Below, piece by piece: positions 44,839 through 56,237 of a stretch of DNA of 64,000 nt (positions are counted from its first letter, which is position 1; each line of letters opens with the position of its first letter). Location: the NCBI GenBank assembly GCA_015501595.1, contig JADNRX010000099.1, positions 62,001 to 126,000 on the forward strand. The letters are read 5' to 3'. The notes beneath the pieces were generated by a model. It was not told where the DNA came from and did not search any database. It worked only from the letters and a program-made list of their open reading frames with translations. The DNA is from Hymenopellis radicata. Its lineage: Eukaryota > Basidiomycota > Agaricomycetes > Agaricales > Physalacriaceae. Made by a program: the position numbers and the translations under genes.

Positions 44839-45628
44839 ATGAGCACCTCCTCTATTGGCCGTTTGCCTGCAAATCCGTTTCTTGAGCTGCACATTCGGGA
44901 GAGAGTAAGTGAGGGCGCCACTTGAATTCAGCACATTCTCAGTGATCATAGGTTCCCGTGGCAGTCTTGGCGAAAGGGATTCAATATCTGCGACCATTCC
45001 GAGCTGCAATGACTCAAACGCTCTCAAGGAGAAAGGAGATTTTCCTGGAATCTCTTCTTGGAGAGATGTGGGTCTCCTTTGCCGTTAACGAACTCAAGGG
45101 CAGAACAGAGGCGGAAACTGATCCTATTCGCATGGTTAGGCATTTATTCATGGGCAATATTTAAGCTGAACAATCTGATAGGTCTTTACACACGTCCTTT
45201 ATTCAATGGCCCTGCGTGAGGACATTCCGATGGAGGAGTGGGCTCTTCCTCAGTTCCCCGTACCTGCCTTTGGCTTTACCCCGGGACAAGAGCGTCTAAT
45301 CTCCTTTAACCGTCGGTCAGAGTCCAAGGAGGAGCGCCATAAGCGCCGACAAAGAAACCGGCTCGCTGAATGGCGTCAAAACCACTGGGAGTCCTATGGA
45401 TTCGTTCATCTTCCAAACAGTTTTCGATTCTCGGACCTTCGTCGACATATCTTCAATCTGAAGAGGAGCGGTCGTTACTTTTCAGACAGCGAGTCGCCGG
45501 AGAGTGGAAGTGAGTCGTCGGAGAGTGGAAGCGAGTCGGAGAGCGAGTCATCGAAGAGTGGAAGCAGTGTGGATGGAAATGATCTAGAGCTAGAAATGGA
45601 GTTGGATGAAGAGCATTTGAGATTGTAA
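44839..45628 (+). CDS. Uncharacterised 231-residue protein with Ser/acidic tail
   Basis: Three exons join in frame: 44839-44904 (MSTSSIGRLPANPFLELHIR), 44952-45134 (VAVLAKGIQYLRPFRAAM ... ESLLGEMWVSFAVNELKG) and 45182-45628 (VFTHVLYSMALREDIP ... PAFGFTPGQERLISF ... KEERHKRRQRNRLAEW). The C-terminus has repeats of ESPESGSESS/ESESESS type and ends LDEEHLRL. The basic patch followed by an acidic Ser-rich tail (potential CK2 sites) suggests a nuclear protein. No domain recognised. Stops 70 bp from the end of the convergent dioxygenase gene. Confidence 0.6.
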
Positions 45629-45697
45629 GAGGACGAAGAGATGTGCAATAGACGTGAATTTCAATGAATAGCATGGTAAATGTAATATAATCAGTGC

Positions 45698-47740
45698 CTA
45701 AACTCGCGGTAAGGCGCCTTCCTCTCCAAGCAGCTCTTCAATGTTGGCATTTCCTGAGTGTCCAGCCTTCCGAGCAACAGTCAGCGTCTTGAAACCGGTC
45801 TCAGAGGTTTGAAACATAGATGCTTGATTAAACCATACAACAGACCCACGTCCGTTCCCAGCCTCCCAGTCTTCCTCAGAAACATTCTCTGGGCGTGTAA
45901 GGGTTGGCCCCGCCAGAGGCTTTGAGTTCTCGGGGGTTGGACATGTGCCGTCGGGCGTGGTAACAATGTCTACGTTGAAGTGGTAGAACAGAGAGGAGGG
46001 ATATATCAAGAAGACTCCAGGTGGGAGCTCCAGACAGACCCCTGCCTCCCATATAACAAGCCAAGCCTTTTCTCGGTGGTTGAATACCCCTACCCTTTAT
46101 TTAGAGGAATAGATTTACGATTGAAAAAGGATACTCACCATAAACAAAGACTATGCAAACTCCCAAGGCTAGATTCTTGAAGTCGACATGGGGATCACAG
46201 AAGACTCGCTTAACTCCAGCTAACGGTGCATTTAGACACCAGTTCCAAAAGAGCCCGAACATTGGCTCTATCTTGTGGTGAGTCCGCATATAATCAGCGC
46301 AGGCCAGATAGCGAGCGGCAATCGCAGGGAAGAGTAGACGCAGTAGATCGTTAGCAATGTTGCTATCAAACGGCAGTCAATCAATGATAGGAAAGAATGA
46401 AGCAATTCACAAACTTTGCACGGGTAAATACGCGTTTCGGAGCAAAGTACTCTTTGATGACTGGGGCGTTTTCTCCATGCCACTTTGAAAGGGCTGGGAT
46501 TGACTTGTTGTTACGGTCCGCTCCAGCTATGCAGAACCAATGGTTTCCACGCTGATTTCCGGCGATATCTGCGTCAGAGGGTGGCTTGCAGGCCTTGACG
46601 AAGGCAGCGGCCTCCTTCCCAAACTCTGCAGCCAAGGATTCCATACCCGATGTGATTTTCGAACGAAATATGAGGCGGCGGCTAGTGGAGTCGAGAACTT
46701 GAGTAGCACGTCCAAGATAGGGCAGAAACTTCAATCGTTCCAAGTATTCCCAGACTTCGTTGTCTGAGCGATGAGCAGTGCGGAGAGTACGCGCCCAATG
46801 TGGGGGGATAGATGCTCTCAATCCCATCCACCCTGTAGTCGTAATGGGCAGATCCGTGGACGCGTCCAATCCCTCGGCAACAGCAAAGGTGTCCGCTTCT
46901 TCCAGAATCTTTTTCTTGTATACCACTTTTCGGCGATGGTTGCGTTTCGGGCGTGGACCTAAAGCTGTAGTCTTTTCCCCAGATCGTACACGTTTCGAAT
47001 ATGTCCTAGCAAAGTTTATGAATTTATTGAAAGAGGAAAGAACATTGAATACGAACTGTTGCTGGTATGTGACCTGAGGTAACGTGGGTTTCTTCTTCTG
47101 TTCGACACTTGTTTGCGCGCGTCTCTTGCGGGGAGGAGTTTGGGCGTGGTGAGCAGTAGATGTAGACGCGTAGGCAGTGGAAGTGGACGCGACGGCGGTA
47201 GCATGAGCGGTAGAGGAGGATGCAAAAGAATTGGCGTTTGTTGTGTGATTGCCGGGGCTTCCAAAATCCAGTTCGGAGTCGCGATCTTGTTGGGCCACCC
47301 AACGAAGCAGCTCCTTAACGTCTGGGTCAGTGTTCCGTGGGGAGAGTTGGTCGTGTGTTTTGGACAGGAAGATGAGGTCGGGAAGGCTGCTTTCCAATTT
47401 CAGAGTTTCCCTGGCAGCAGCGAGCGAAGATCTGAGGAGGCATTAATTAATTGAACGGCGCGAGAGAGAGCACTCACTGATGGGAGGCGTCATCCTTCCA
47501 TGCGGCGGCAAAAAGTTTGAGAACGTTCCTCGTCAAATACATGACAAGGGCGGAGGCTGGACAGATGTGGAGATCAGCACCGAGTAGGTGACACGCCCAG
47601 CCTGGGGGCAGTCGAAGAGAGGCGGCTCACCTTTATACTCTGGAAGGTGGGAATCCAACAAGGTCACGCGTTGGACGCGCTCTTGACGATCACGAGCGCG
47701 CGTTCGCTGCTCATGCTGGTGGCAGTAAGTCAACGAAGGG
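45698..47740 (-). CDS. TET/JBP-like 2-oxoglutarate/Fe(II) dioxygenase candidate
   Basis: Multi-exon gene. N-terminal exons: DSHLPEYKGWACHLLGADL, MYLTRNVLKLFAAAWKDD, SSLAAARETLKLESSL, then a Ser/Thr/Ala-rich linker and a basic region (RKRRAQ, RPKRNHRRKVVYKKK). The catalytic core shows ADRNNKSIPALSKWHG, FTRAKFVNCFIL, then DPHVDFKNLALGVCIVFVYG (HxD plus Asn), EKAWLVIWEAGVCLELPPG-VFLIYPSSLFYHFN (second His) and GRGSVVWFNQASM (Arg before a strand). This HxD...H...R order on a double-stranded beta-helix fits 2OG oxygenases, and the spacing recalls TET/JBP enzymes that oxidise 5-methylcytosine, which are expanded in mushrooms. Assignment to TET/JBP is inference. The 5' end beyond 47740 and one intron near 46350 are unsettled. 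Confidence 0.55.
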
Positions 47741-47980
47741 TTCGGACCCTGGGGATTCGGTGTCCCATGGCCGAGCGCTTAGTCCGGGCGCTTATTTTTT
47801 GTTCCAATCAGAACACGGACTTGTTCGGAACAACATACCTTATACCTTGCTCTCTCCCTTCTTGTTGCTGCATGTCCTCCACTCTCGTCGCGCCGTGAGC
47901 AGTCTTCACGCAATAATTGGTGGCCACCGTCCAAGTCTGCAAAGTATCCCGACCAGTCCCAGGACACGCTACCCCCATCC

Positions 47981-48440
47981 ATGCCCGACAAGTCCTCTCG
48001 ATCCTTCGTAAAATCCTCCAATGCCAAATTCAACACTCAAGCCTCTGCCATGGGCTTCAAATCCAAGAAACATCCCTCCCTTGTTGTCAAAGACCCGCCC
48101 CCCACGCCTACTCGCGCAGTGGTCTCCACCGTCGTCTCCGAAGACCGGCGCAGAGGCACTAACCGCCCTGCCTCCAAATCGATATCCTCGACGCGGTCCG
48201 AGGCAGAGTCACTAGGTCCTGGTACTCCCGTCGACGGTCCAAGAGACATGTGCTACCAGTCGCTCTTGACACTTTCCGACGCCGACCCATTTCCTGCGAA
48301 CGCCGTATCGGTGCCTCACCTCGCCAATAGTCAGCTCTCAAAATCGTGGCTCCACCTCCTCTTACTCCCTCTTTATCCCGAGGTATGCCTTTCTTCTCGT
48401 GTCGGTCCCCGCATCAACATCTCATTCCTCTACAGATGAA
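47981..48440 (+). pseudogene. N-terminal fragment of a Ser/Pro-rich protein
   Basis: ATG 47981 opens MPDKSSRSFVKSSNAKF, followed by FKSKKHPSLVVKDPPPTP, SKSISSTRSEAESLGP and SLLTLSDADPFPANAVSVPH, a coherent disordered protein start. After about residue 120 the reading frame decays into hydrophobic low-quality sequence and no downstream domain fits. Family not recognised. Probably a truncated gene at a rearrangement point before the RBR remnant. Confidence 0.4.
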
Positions 48441-48916
48441 GGAAAGATCCAACTTACTGCTTAATGTTGATCTCAAAGACCACTTCCGCCGGTGTTGCGC
48501 CAAAGCTGTTCACAATCGACAGTGCGTACGACGGGCATCGTTGAGGTTGTACGGGAATTGGTTAGCGGCAGTGGGAAAAGCCTGTTCCATCGAAAGCCTG
48601 CGTCCAAAGACGACGTTCAAGGATTCATCATCTACCGCGGGCCTCCATCGTCTTTTCCAGCCAACAGCGTTTTACTCCAGGTCTGGAGTGTTGGCGTCGA
48701 TGTCCTAGATTTTCGTCTAGCCTCGTCAGAATCGACGGGGTTCGTGCCTGGGCCGAGTTTTGTGGATCGTGTCCACTGTTCTGGAATGTGGATGTGGGGT
48801 GAAGGATGAGGCGGCACGGAAGGGTGAGTGGGTCGTCGGACTGCTGAATGTAAGAAAGGTAATGAACGTTTCTTGTTATGCACATACTCTAAAACTAGCA
48901 TTTGTAGGCTGAGGCC

Positions 48917-49320
48917 TTGCAAGAGTTTATTGTTGTGGACCGACAGCCACGCGGTGTTCGACTTCGTCGAGGTCGTGGCGGAGACGCGCAAGCCTGTCCA
49001 GTATGCTATTCCAAGGTCACGAATCCGATGCGGACACACCTACTGCAAAGAATGTTTCGCTCACAAGCTCACGACGACAAGCCCGTCGTACCCCATCGTG
49101 AAATCCATTCAAGAAGGCAACAAACCAGAGACCTCGTCCGCCCCGAACAGGAGGGGCACCTTTTCCAAACCGCCTTCCTCGCATACGTCCACGCCCGCGG
49201 AGAAGAGTTCAAATACTGCCCCGCGCCCGACTGCGGCGTCGTCTATCGCTCCGCTCACGAAGGAACAGACCTCACATGTGTGAATCGTATCTGCGAGGAG
49301 AGGCGTCTGCACCAGTGATT
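48917..49320 (+). pseudogene. RBR-type E3 ubiquitin ligase remnant
   Basis: RING1 begins ACPVCYSKVTNP in one frame and continues CGHTYCKECFAHKL in another, so an indel splits the finger. The frame then returns to LFQTAFLAYVHARGEEFKYCPAPDCGVVYRS, the start of the in-between-RING domain, where fungal RBR ligases read EFKYCPTPDC. The second half of the IBR is eroded (DLTCVNRICEERRLHQ then stop), and no RING2 is present. RBR ligases transfer ubiquitin through a RING2 cysteine, so this copy cannot be functional. Two frame changes and loss of RING2 mark a decayed fragment. Confidence 0.65.
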
Positions 49321-49719
49321 GCTGACGCGGACAATGCACCTTTCGTGGGACCGGATAGCACAGGAACAAGAACGGTTTCACATCCTTCCTAATACCAATA
49401 CCACTGTGCGAACGTCCGCCACGAGTCTCGCGTTCAACGATCATGCCTTCATTCAAGAAGGCCGGGCGAAGAAGATCCGGAACGCAGGGCATACGAGCGC
49501 AGATTACGAAGTCAAGGGTTGGGAGGTGGAGTTGGTGTATGTCTGTGGTATGACTTTTTGTTTGACGCGTCTCAAGGCGCTAAGGTGATGGATTGGTGAA
49601 ATCGGCTGCTGCTGCGGACAAAAACCTGTCTTGTTTACCTAGTCTAAATTCATTTTTGTTACAAGTAAATAATCTGTTTGAATCGTCAGTAAGGCTTCAG
49701 CAGCGGGAAAGAAATTCAC
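49320..49719. other. No supported gene
   Basis: Downstream flank of the RBR remnant; one more open frame (to 49588) shows no recognisable domain. Confidence 0.35.
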
Positions 49720-52700
49720 CTAAGAGTCTCCGATATGGATTTCCCGCGCCTTGACTTTCCCTGAACCTTTCGCCAGTTTCCTCGCTTCGGCGTTTAGTGA
49801 ATGCACTTCCTCGAAGACCTTCTTGAATGCCTTCTTTGCTTTCTCATAGTCGCCCTCCAACGTCTGAAGGAGATCCTCGTTGATAGGCACCATCCTCCTT
49901 TGCTGCGAAATTTGCTGGTAGAGATTTGTTCCCTTTGTCTTGATTTTCTCAATCTTTTCGAGGAGTTGGTCAATGCGCACATTGTGCTTGCCAATGTGCA
50001 CGTCCGCCACCTTGTTTCGTCGTGCAGTTACTTGTCCTAGAGGAACAGATAAATTTGGCAGGAAAACTCTCATTTCAACATACCTCTTCGTTTTATGGCA
50101 TTGACTGCGTTGTCGTACCGTGTTCCCGCTTTATATGATGGGTGGATACCAGCTGCTTCAAACGTCTAGTGCACAATTAAGTGATTGCCTGTAGAGAAGA
50201 GATTGCAGACTGACACGTAGGGTTCCCATACGCATGGCGTCGTAACGTTGTCCTTTGCGAATGGCGCCGACAACGGTACACTTCTTTCCTTCGCCGTAGG
50301 CTTGGAAGTGGCACGACTCGACGAGATTTGTGTTGCGAACGCCGGCGCGCCAGATATCCCGCGGAATCTTGCTCTTCATCTGACAGAGACCCTCAAAGGC
50401 GAAGTAACTGTAGACTTTATTATTAATCCAATCTGCAAGTTTCATGAGAATATGGGAAGCGCAGCAGTATGAAACGAACCAATTCCTTTCCTTCCACCTT
50501 TATCCTTGATGGCTTGAATCGTCCCATCCCAATCGACATGATCTAGACAGCTCAGACTTCGCATCAGAGTCTTAACTTCATGGGAGAGCCCTTTCGCCTC
50601 GCTGATGTTACGGTTAAAGTGAACTGTACAAATGCAAACCAGTCGGTGAAGGTGCTCATACGGAGAGAGCTCTGAGAGCCTTCTCTCCGGTTCGTGTAGA
50701 TCAAAGCGTTCCAGTAACCGGCAGACATCTTGAAAGTACATTCCAATCCCTAAAATGCAATCAGTCTTACATCAAAATGAAGCGACGACTTCACCTTTTC
50801 CCTGCCCACCATGCTGATCAAGGGTAAGAAGGAGTACGAACCCATCACGCTCCTCAATACTGTCGGCATAGATGTGGCGCCAGGGAATGGGAAATCCCGT
50901 ATCCAGTTGCACAATCTTGTCCAACTCATTGAAGAGGCGGCGATGAGCTTCAGCTGTTTCACGATTCAGATAGACTCTGGCGTAAACGATTGCTATGATA
51001 TGAATCAATATCAGAATTGTACAAGGGAAGGATGGGGTACTTGCCTGTATTCGAGTGAGGCTCCATCCCGACCAGAATGAATTCATGAAAGTCGACAACC
51101 CGCTTAAAGGATATATCGCACTGGAGGTACTGTGCATCCAGTAGTCGATTGCTGGCTTCCGGAGTCATGCATATAAGCATCCTGAGGCGAGATGAGCGAT
51201 CTGTGGGAGCGTGATGGGTATCCTCTGTATGTTCCGGAAAATCTGAGTCGTCTTCATCAACAACTGTTCGAATGTATGTAGATTCCGCATCCGAGTTTTC
51301 CTGAGCAGCCCTCAAGAGTTCAAGTGCACCTGATCAAGTTCAATAAACGAATCTTCATATTCCACTACGCGGAAACTCACCTTCCCAGCCCGTTCCTTGA
51401 GGATAAATTTTATCTTTTGCCGCCTTGATATAAGAACGTACATGGCTACGATTCGCCAGAGAGGGATGAACATCGCTTAACGTTGCATGAGGACTGCTTG
51501 GAAAGACCGAGTTTAAGAAGCTTCGGGTCGTGGGGGCTCGTAGGAAGCGTCGGACCGTCAAATCTGCGAGATCCTCTTCCATGGAATAGAACAAGTCGAA
51601 AAGCTTAGCGCGTATCTGAGGCGGTGTTCGAGTGGGAAGAGGAATGGGATGCTCATGCTCCCCACGAACTATCACCAAGGTATATGGGCATTCCTGTCGA
51701 AATTCTGGGAGCGGATCAAAGCGGCGGAATTTGACAGTACAAGGAAGTTTCTTCATCAGCGGCTGGTAAAGGATACCCTCTTCATTACGGTGAGCAAAGC
51801 CTAAAGGACGCGTCAGTTGAGTCTGCTAAAAGTTGACTGAAATACAGACAGCAATTCAAACGCTGACTGGATGCGTTCACAACATGAGTACATCGCGAAT
51901 TGGGTACCAGGTAGCCCAAACGCTCAGCCGCATCCTCAAATTCCTTTGCTTCATGGGGCTCGCCTTCGAGGTGCGCCCATATGTATTCAGCATCGAGTGA
52001 ATCATCAAGGGGAAGGCGGTAGTGGTCTCGGCGGTCTTCCGAATCATAATGCTCGCACCTGTATATCAGTAAGATGCATGTCTAAAGCAAGATAGGCCTG
52101 AAGCTCCTACTGTACAAAAGTCTTATTCTCCTCTCGAATACAGCGCATTGCCCCACTACAACGCCTGACTTGATCTTCATAGCCGCGCTTGAGCATTTCA
52201 ACATGCAACTGAAGATCAGTAGGGTTGGCGTCGACTACAACTCCTTCGGCGCGACAACCAACGCGTTGCAGTGCAATCAAATACTGGTAGGTGTTGTTGA
52301 AGACGGCCAGAGATGTGGAGAGAATTTCCCGGTTCGTCTCGAGATCTTGGCGAATTCGTTGGGCAAGCAGCTCTCGCGAGGCCACTCGATGCGGTCGCTT
52401 CATCTCATCTTCATCTGCCTTTGGACACACTTTGACGCCTTGACCTTGAATGAATGAGTGAAATTTCAAGAGCATGGTAAAAAATCTGACATACACGTTT
52501 TATGCACTGATGTACAGGCAACTCGTTCCTTAGTCTTTGAACTGCGCAGAGGCGCGACTGTGCGGTGATCTCCCTTTTCGGTTAGGCCGCTTGGTGCGCC
52601 GGCAGAGTAAGCAAAGTTCGCGATTGGATCTCTCCATTTGCTGGGGTCGTCTGACTGCCTGAAGAGATAGGCGATACCGACTGGATGGGTCTCCGGGTAG

Positions 52701-53074
52701 TCAAGATAAGCATCTTCAGCTTCAAAAGCGTATAATTTGTGAACTGTCAACTCTCGAGTGCAGTAGACATCGAAGTCCACTCTATCAGGTGTCGCCTGAG
52801 AGAGACAACTTGGAGGCAGCGCTTGAGGATGGGAGGAAAAAGTATGTGGTGGAGGAGCATGTGGTTGTCGCGTCAGGTCAGAAGTAGACGCCTGGGCAGC
52901 GGATACATCTCCAAACGAAGCAGAGCCTGAAAACTCTAGAAGCGTGTTGTATAATGCGGACGACCCCAAAAGCTGAGTGTTTTCCGAGTTAAGTTGGGAG
53001 TAAAGCTGGCGAATCAAGGGAGCAATATTCAAGAGAGGTGGCGCATTTTCTTCATTCCCCAAGTCTAAGGACAT
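49720..53074 (-). CDS. MULE-type transposase-like protein, multi-exon
   Basis: About ten exons from MSLDLGNEENAPPL at 53074 to a coiled-coil end at 49720. The N-terminus has a Cys-containing piece (ACTSVHKTC/QGVKVCPK across the first splice). The core follows the MULE/Mutator DDE plan: LQCDISFKRVVDFHEF (first Asp), IYADSIEERDGFVLLLTLDQHGG-QGKGLG (second Asp), RLVCICTVHFNRN (C-x2-H insert), and RNTNLVESCHFQAYGEG (catalytic Glu in the TN..E motif). A later segment GIHPSYKAGTRYDNAVN leads to the coiled coil (LLEKIEKIKTKG, LEGDYEKAKKAF). All three acidic residues are present and no stop interrupts it. No terminal inverted repeats were seen, so it is either an intron-containing transposon gene or a domesticated transposase. 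Confidence 0.7.
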
Positions 53075-53334
53075 GCGGCGCAAGGAAATGAATGGTGAAA
53101 TGGAAAGAATGAACGTGGTGTCTTGAAGTTCTACGACACGGCCCGACTTCTAGCGTCTTGGCTGTCATTCATCAGCTCTGAATGGTAAAAACTGCTCCAT
53201 TCGGGGCGGAAATCCAGCGCAGACAGCGAACGCGCCAAAAGGGAAGCGTGTCGACGCGTCGATCGCATTCTGTGACTCCAAGGAGGTTGATTCCCAGTTT
53301 GGAAAAGTATTTAATTTTGTATTTACCCTACACT

Positions 53335-53466
53335 TTAGTCACCGGTACCGTTATCTACCCCTTCGTCGTCATCAGCTTCCTCCCTATCGTTATCGCCGGC
53401 TTCCGAGTGGGACTCATCGAGTCTGCGCTCCACCTCAGGAGGCGCCAGATTGACGTCAGCGAAGAC
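53335..53466 (-). pseudogene. Tail fragment of an H/I-type kinase-like gene (J)
   Basis: The minus strand reads APPEVERRLDESHSEAG-DNDREEADDDEG and then a stop, closely matching the out-of-frame tail of H (LDQSHSEDGDNDREDDD). Nothing upstream matches the kinase core, so only about 40 codons survive. The adjacent plus-strand acidic stretch (53460-53535) also resembles the H tail end (DDDDDDKDITYES against DDDNDKDINSD), suggesting an inverted double fragment. Confidence 0.45.
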
Positions 53467-53535
53467 GACGATGACGACGACAAAGACATTACTTATGAAA
53501 GCGACATGAGTAACACGGATTCGGATGACGATTGA

Positions 53536-54098
53536 AGATTCGGGGATATGAAGAGAGCGGCTTGCATCGATACATATAAAACAAATTTCTACCTACTGTC
53601 CTACTTCACTGCTCAGAGCCTCGCGTCGGTCCGGCAATATCGGCGACACAACACTGCTTGTCCAGGCATCTCATACGGTCTACTTATCCTGCGAGGCAAT
53701 AATCAATCATAGCCATCACACAGCGGCCTTCCGGCGTCGTCGGAGAGGAAACGAGATAGTATTTCTGTCACTGTCGGTTCACATGAATTCACACTTTGCC
53801 TTGTTCAAACGGATCCCTTTAGGTGCTGCCAGGCGACGACATCCCGGCTGTATGAGATCATGAAACGACGGCTTGCACTGATGGTTTAGAGACTTGGTTG
53901 TAGTCCCGTGTGACACCGGATTATTCTCTGTCCGGAGCGCCTTGCGGGTATTATCCTTGGTACCTGCCTTGGACAGTCAGGTAGCATGGCTACATCCACA
54001 TGCGTTCATCGTCCAGCTTTGGTGCCCTGTAGTGCCATCTATTCTTTGTTGACCGTGAAAGGACAAGTGCGGTCGGGCCTCCTTCTTCAAACACCACG
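53536..54098. other. No supported gene
   Basis: No coding signal recognised; 5' flank of the small frame at 54099. Confidence 0.4.
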
Positions 54099-54284
54099 AT
54101 GTCCATCAACAATGACGCTTTGAATGAAGAACCCGGGCATCCCCTACCCCATACGCATCCACCGAAAGGCGGTGTAACTCAAAAGAGATTGTCATCGCTG
54201 CGCGATATAAAACTTTCGGAAGGGGGTCACGTAACTCCCTCGAGTCCGTCTCTCTTATCCTTCATCGCTCAGCGCAGCATTTAA
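54099..54284 (+). CDS. Possible small protein or first exon, unknown
   Basis: ATG 54099 in a good context (CACGATG) opens MSINNDALNEEPGHPLPH ... VTQKRLSSLRDIKLSEGG and stops after 61 codons. Downstream to 54660 other frames (IPGIIVGQRSRRTFFIVL) are open without clear splice links. Nothing recognised; it may be an exon of a short spliced gene. Confidence 0.25.
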   Translation: MSINNDALNEEPGHPLPHTHPPKGGVTQKRLSSLRDIKLSEGGHVTPSSPSLLSFIAQRSI

Positions 54285-54893
54285 TGATCGTCTGTGGCGA
54301 CGCCGAGCTCCATCGCTATTCATTGGCTTAGGCCGGCCTCTACGCTCGTTCATCAATCAGGCATCCCCGCGGCTCCATCACAGACTGCCCATGGCTTTCT
54401 GCAACCTCATACCCTCCCCGTGGTCATCAGCCTCCGTTACCTCAGATTCAGTAGAGGTCGATTCGATTCCCGGAATAATCGTCGGGCAGCGCAGTCGCCG
54501 GACCTTCTTCATCGTCCTGGCTCAGCTAAAAGCTGTTCAAGGGCACAAGCCATCCGATGTCCGCAGGAGAAGTTCGACGGAGCGTACCAGGCGGTGGCAC
54601 GGAATTCGCGGACGTAGCGAGAGCCCGCGGCAGCGGGACAGGTCGTTTCTTAAGCTGTAAACGAAGTCCACCGACACGAAAACCACTATTTCTTTTCTCT
54701 TCTTCGCATTCGGATCGAAGAGTAATAAGTATATCGTCCTGTATATAGAGAGTTAGTTTCGCATTGTGTTTTATACTGGTACTTAAGAATAACTAGATAG
54801 GTACGGCATAGCAAGGTAAGGTACAACCCGGGAGGGTACGACAGAGCAGTATACAAAGCATTAATAACAACATGAAAGCGAGACAGATCAACG

Positions 54894-56237
54894 TCAACGC
54901 AAATATTTCCTTCGATGTCCTTCGGCCGCTACAGGCAGGGCCTTCTTCCTCTCATCGAACAACCCAATCCACATCCGCATCATCGTCTTCCATAAGTCCG
55001 CCACTTCCTCCCACGACGCTCCCATAGACTCGAGATCCCTGACGATGACATCCACGAGGGCGATGTCCTGTCCCAAATCAAGTTCCTGGCAATGGAACAT
55101 CTTGTCGCCTTCCTTTACATTGAGGTCATACCTCGTCTTAGGTGGTGGGAAGTTTTGCCGGTACCACTCATGTAGACCCATTTCCGCTCGTGAAACCACC
55201 GTGATAAAGGGTTCAATGAGGATATCCTGCAGCGAAGGGGCGGAGAGGAAGGCCATGAGGAGTTTGGCACCTGAATCATACACCGGCATTTCATGCTCTG
55301 TTATCTTGAGGTCGTGAAGTAGAAGGTGGACGAGGAGCGGCATAAAAGAGCGACGGATAAGAAATGACACGGATTCGTGAAGATCGGCACCGCCAAGAAG
55401 GTCGTAATGCAAGAGATCCCTCACAGCGTCGTTAAATGGACCGACCGTCTCGGTGCTAACAATGGACAAGCGTTGCTCGGCCACGACTTTCTGCAGATTC
55501 TCCTTCTTAACGACGCGCGCCATAAACTCATCTATGAGGAGGACGTCGCTCTGAACCACCCTATCCAGCCCCTCGAGTATCTGGAGAAGGACCACAGCTC
55601 GTGCAAAGCTGCAACAGCTCGTCCGCTGTGTAAAATAGTGCGGCCCATGGCGTGGGGGTGCAAATTTCGCCTGGCGACATCCAGCGCAACTGATGTATAG
55701 GCATTTGGGGCAAACATTATGACTGCCGATGGAATCAGAGCGGCAACGAACGTTTTGACACTGTGACAGCCGCTGGAAGAGTATGCGGTGCGGTTCGCCT
55801 TCCGTCCGGAATTCCTCGAGAGCAGCCATGTAATCCGGACGCGAAGAGACGGGCGGTGCCCCGGCACGAGTGGCGTCGGTGAGACTACAGTCACTGTTGG
55901 CTCTCTCCCGGCGAGGGTAACGGGCGTGAAAGTCCTCCAATCCCGATGGGCCGACAATGGCAAACATTTCACCATCATCATCATGAAAGTCCGCCCCTAG
56001 ATGCCGTTGGTGAGATGCTAAGAAGACCAACGATTATAAATTAGTACCGTGTCAACCCACAGTGGAAGCTCGCGTACATGGGTCGGGATCTCTGATAGTT
56101 GTCGGAAAAATCTCGTGGTGATGGCTCCAGACTAGCAAGACGAATACACGGTGAGACTGAGAGCTGGTCCATAGGGAAGAAGACGCACAAGAAGGTTCTT
56201 CGGACGCGGAAGAAGTCGACTTTGTACTCGACGTCAT
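54894..56237 (-). CDS. MYND-like zinc-binding protein
   Basis: Two exons, about 430 residues. Exon 1 (56237-56078) MTSSTKSTSSASEEPS ... RDPDP joins after an intron (donor GTACGC, acceptor TTAG) to SSHQRHLGADFHDDDGE at 56017, in frame. A cysteine cluster CQNVRC...CPKC...CAGC...H resembles a MYND or related treble-clef finger, but the spacing is atypical. The remainder is all-helical (LLIDEFMARVVKKENLQKV, FLIRRSFMPLLVHLLLHDL, LGQDIALVDVIVRDLESM), as in mushroom MYND proteins of unknown role, and ends HRRKYLR. Appears intact. Confidence 0.7.

Noticed and set aside
47720..47800. tRNA-like pieces (GGGTTCGGACCC and GTCCCATGGCCGAGCGC)
   Set aside because: The elements are in the wrong order for one tRNA and no acceptor or T-stem pairing could be made.
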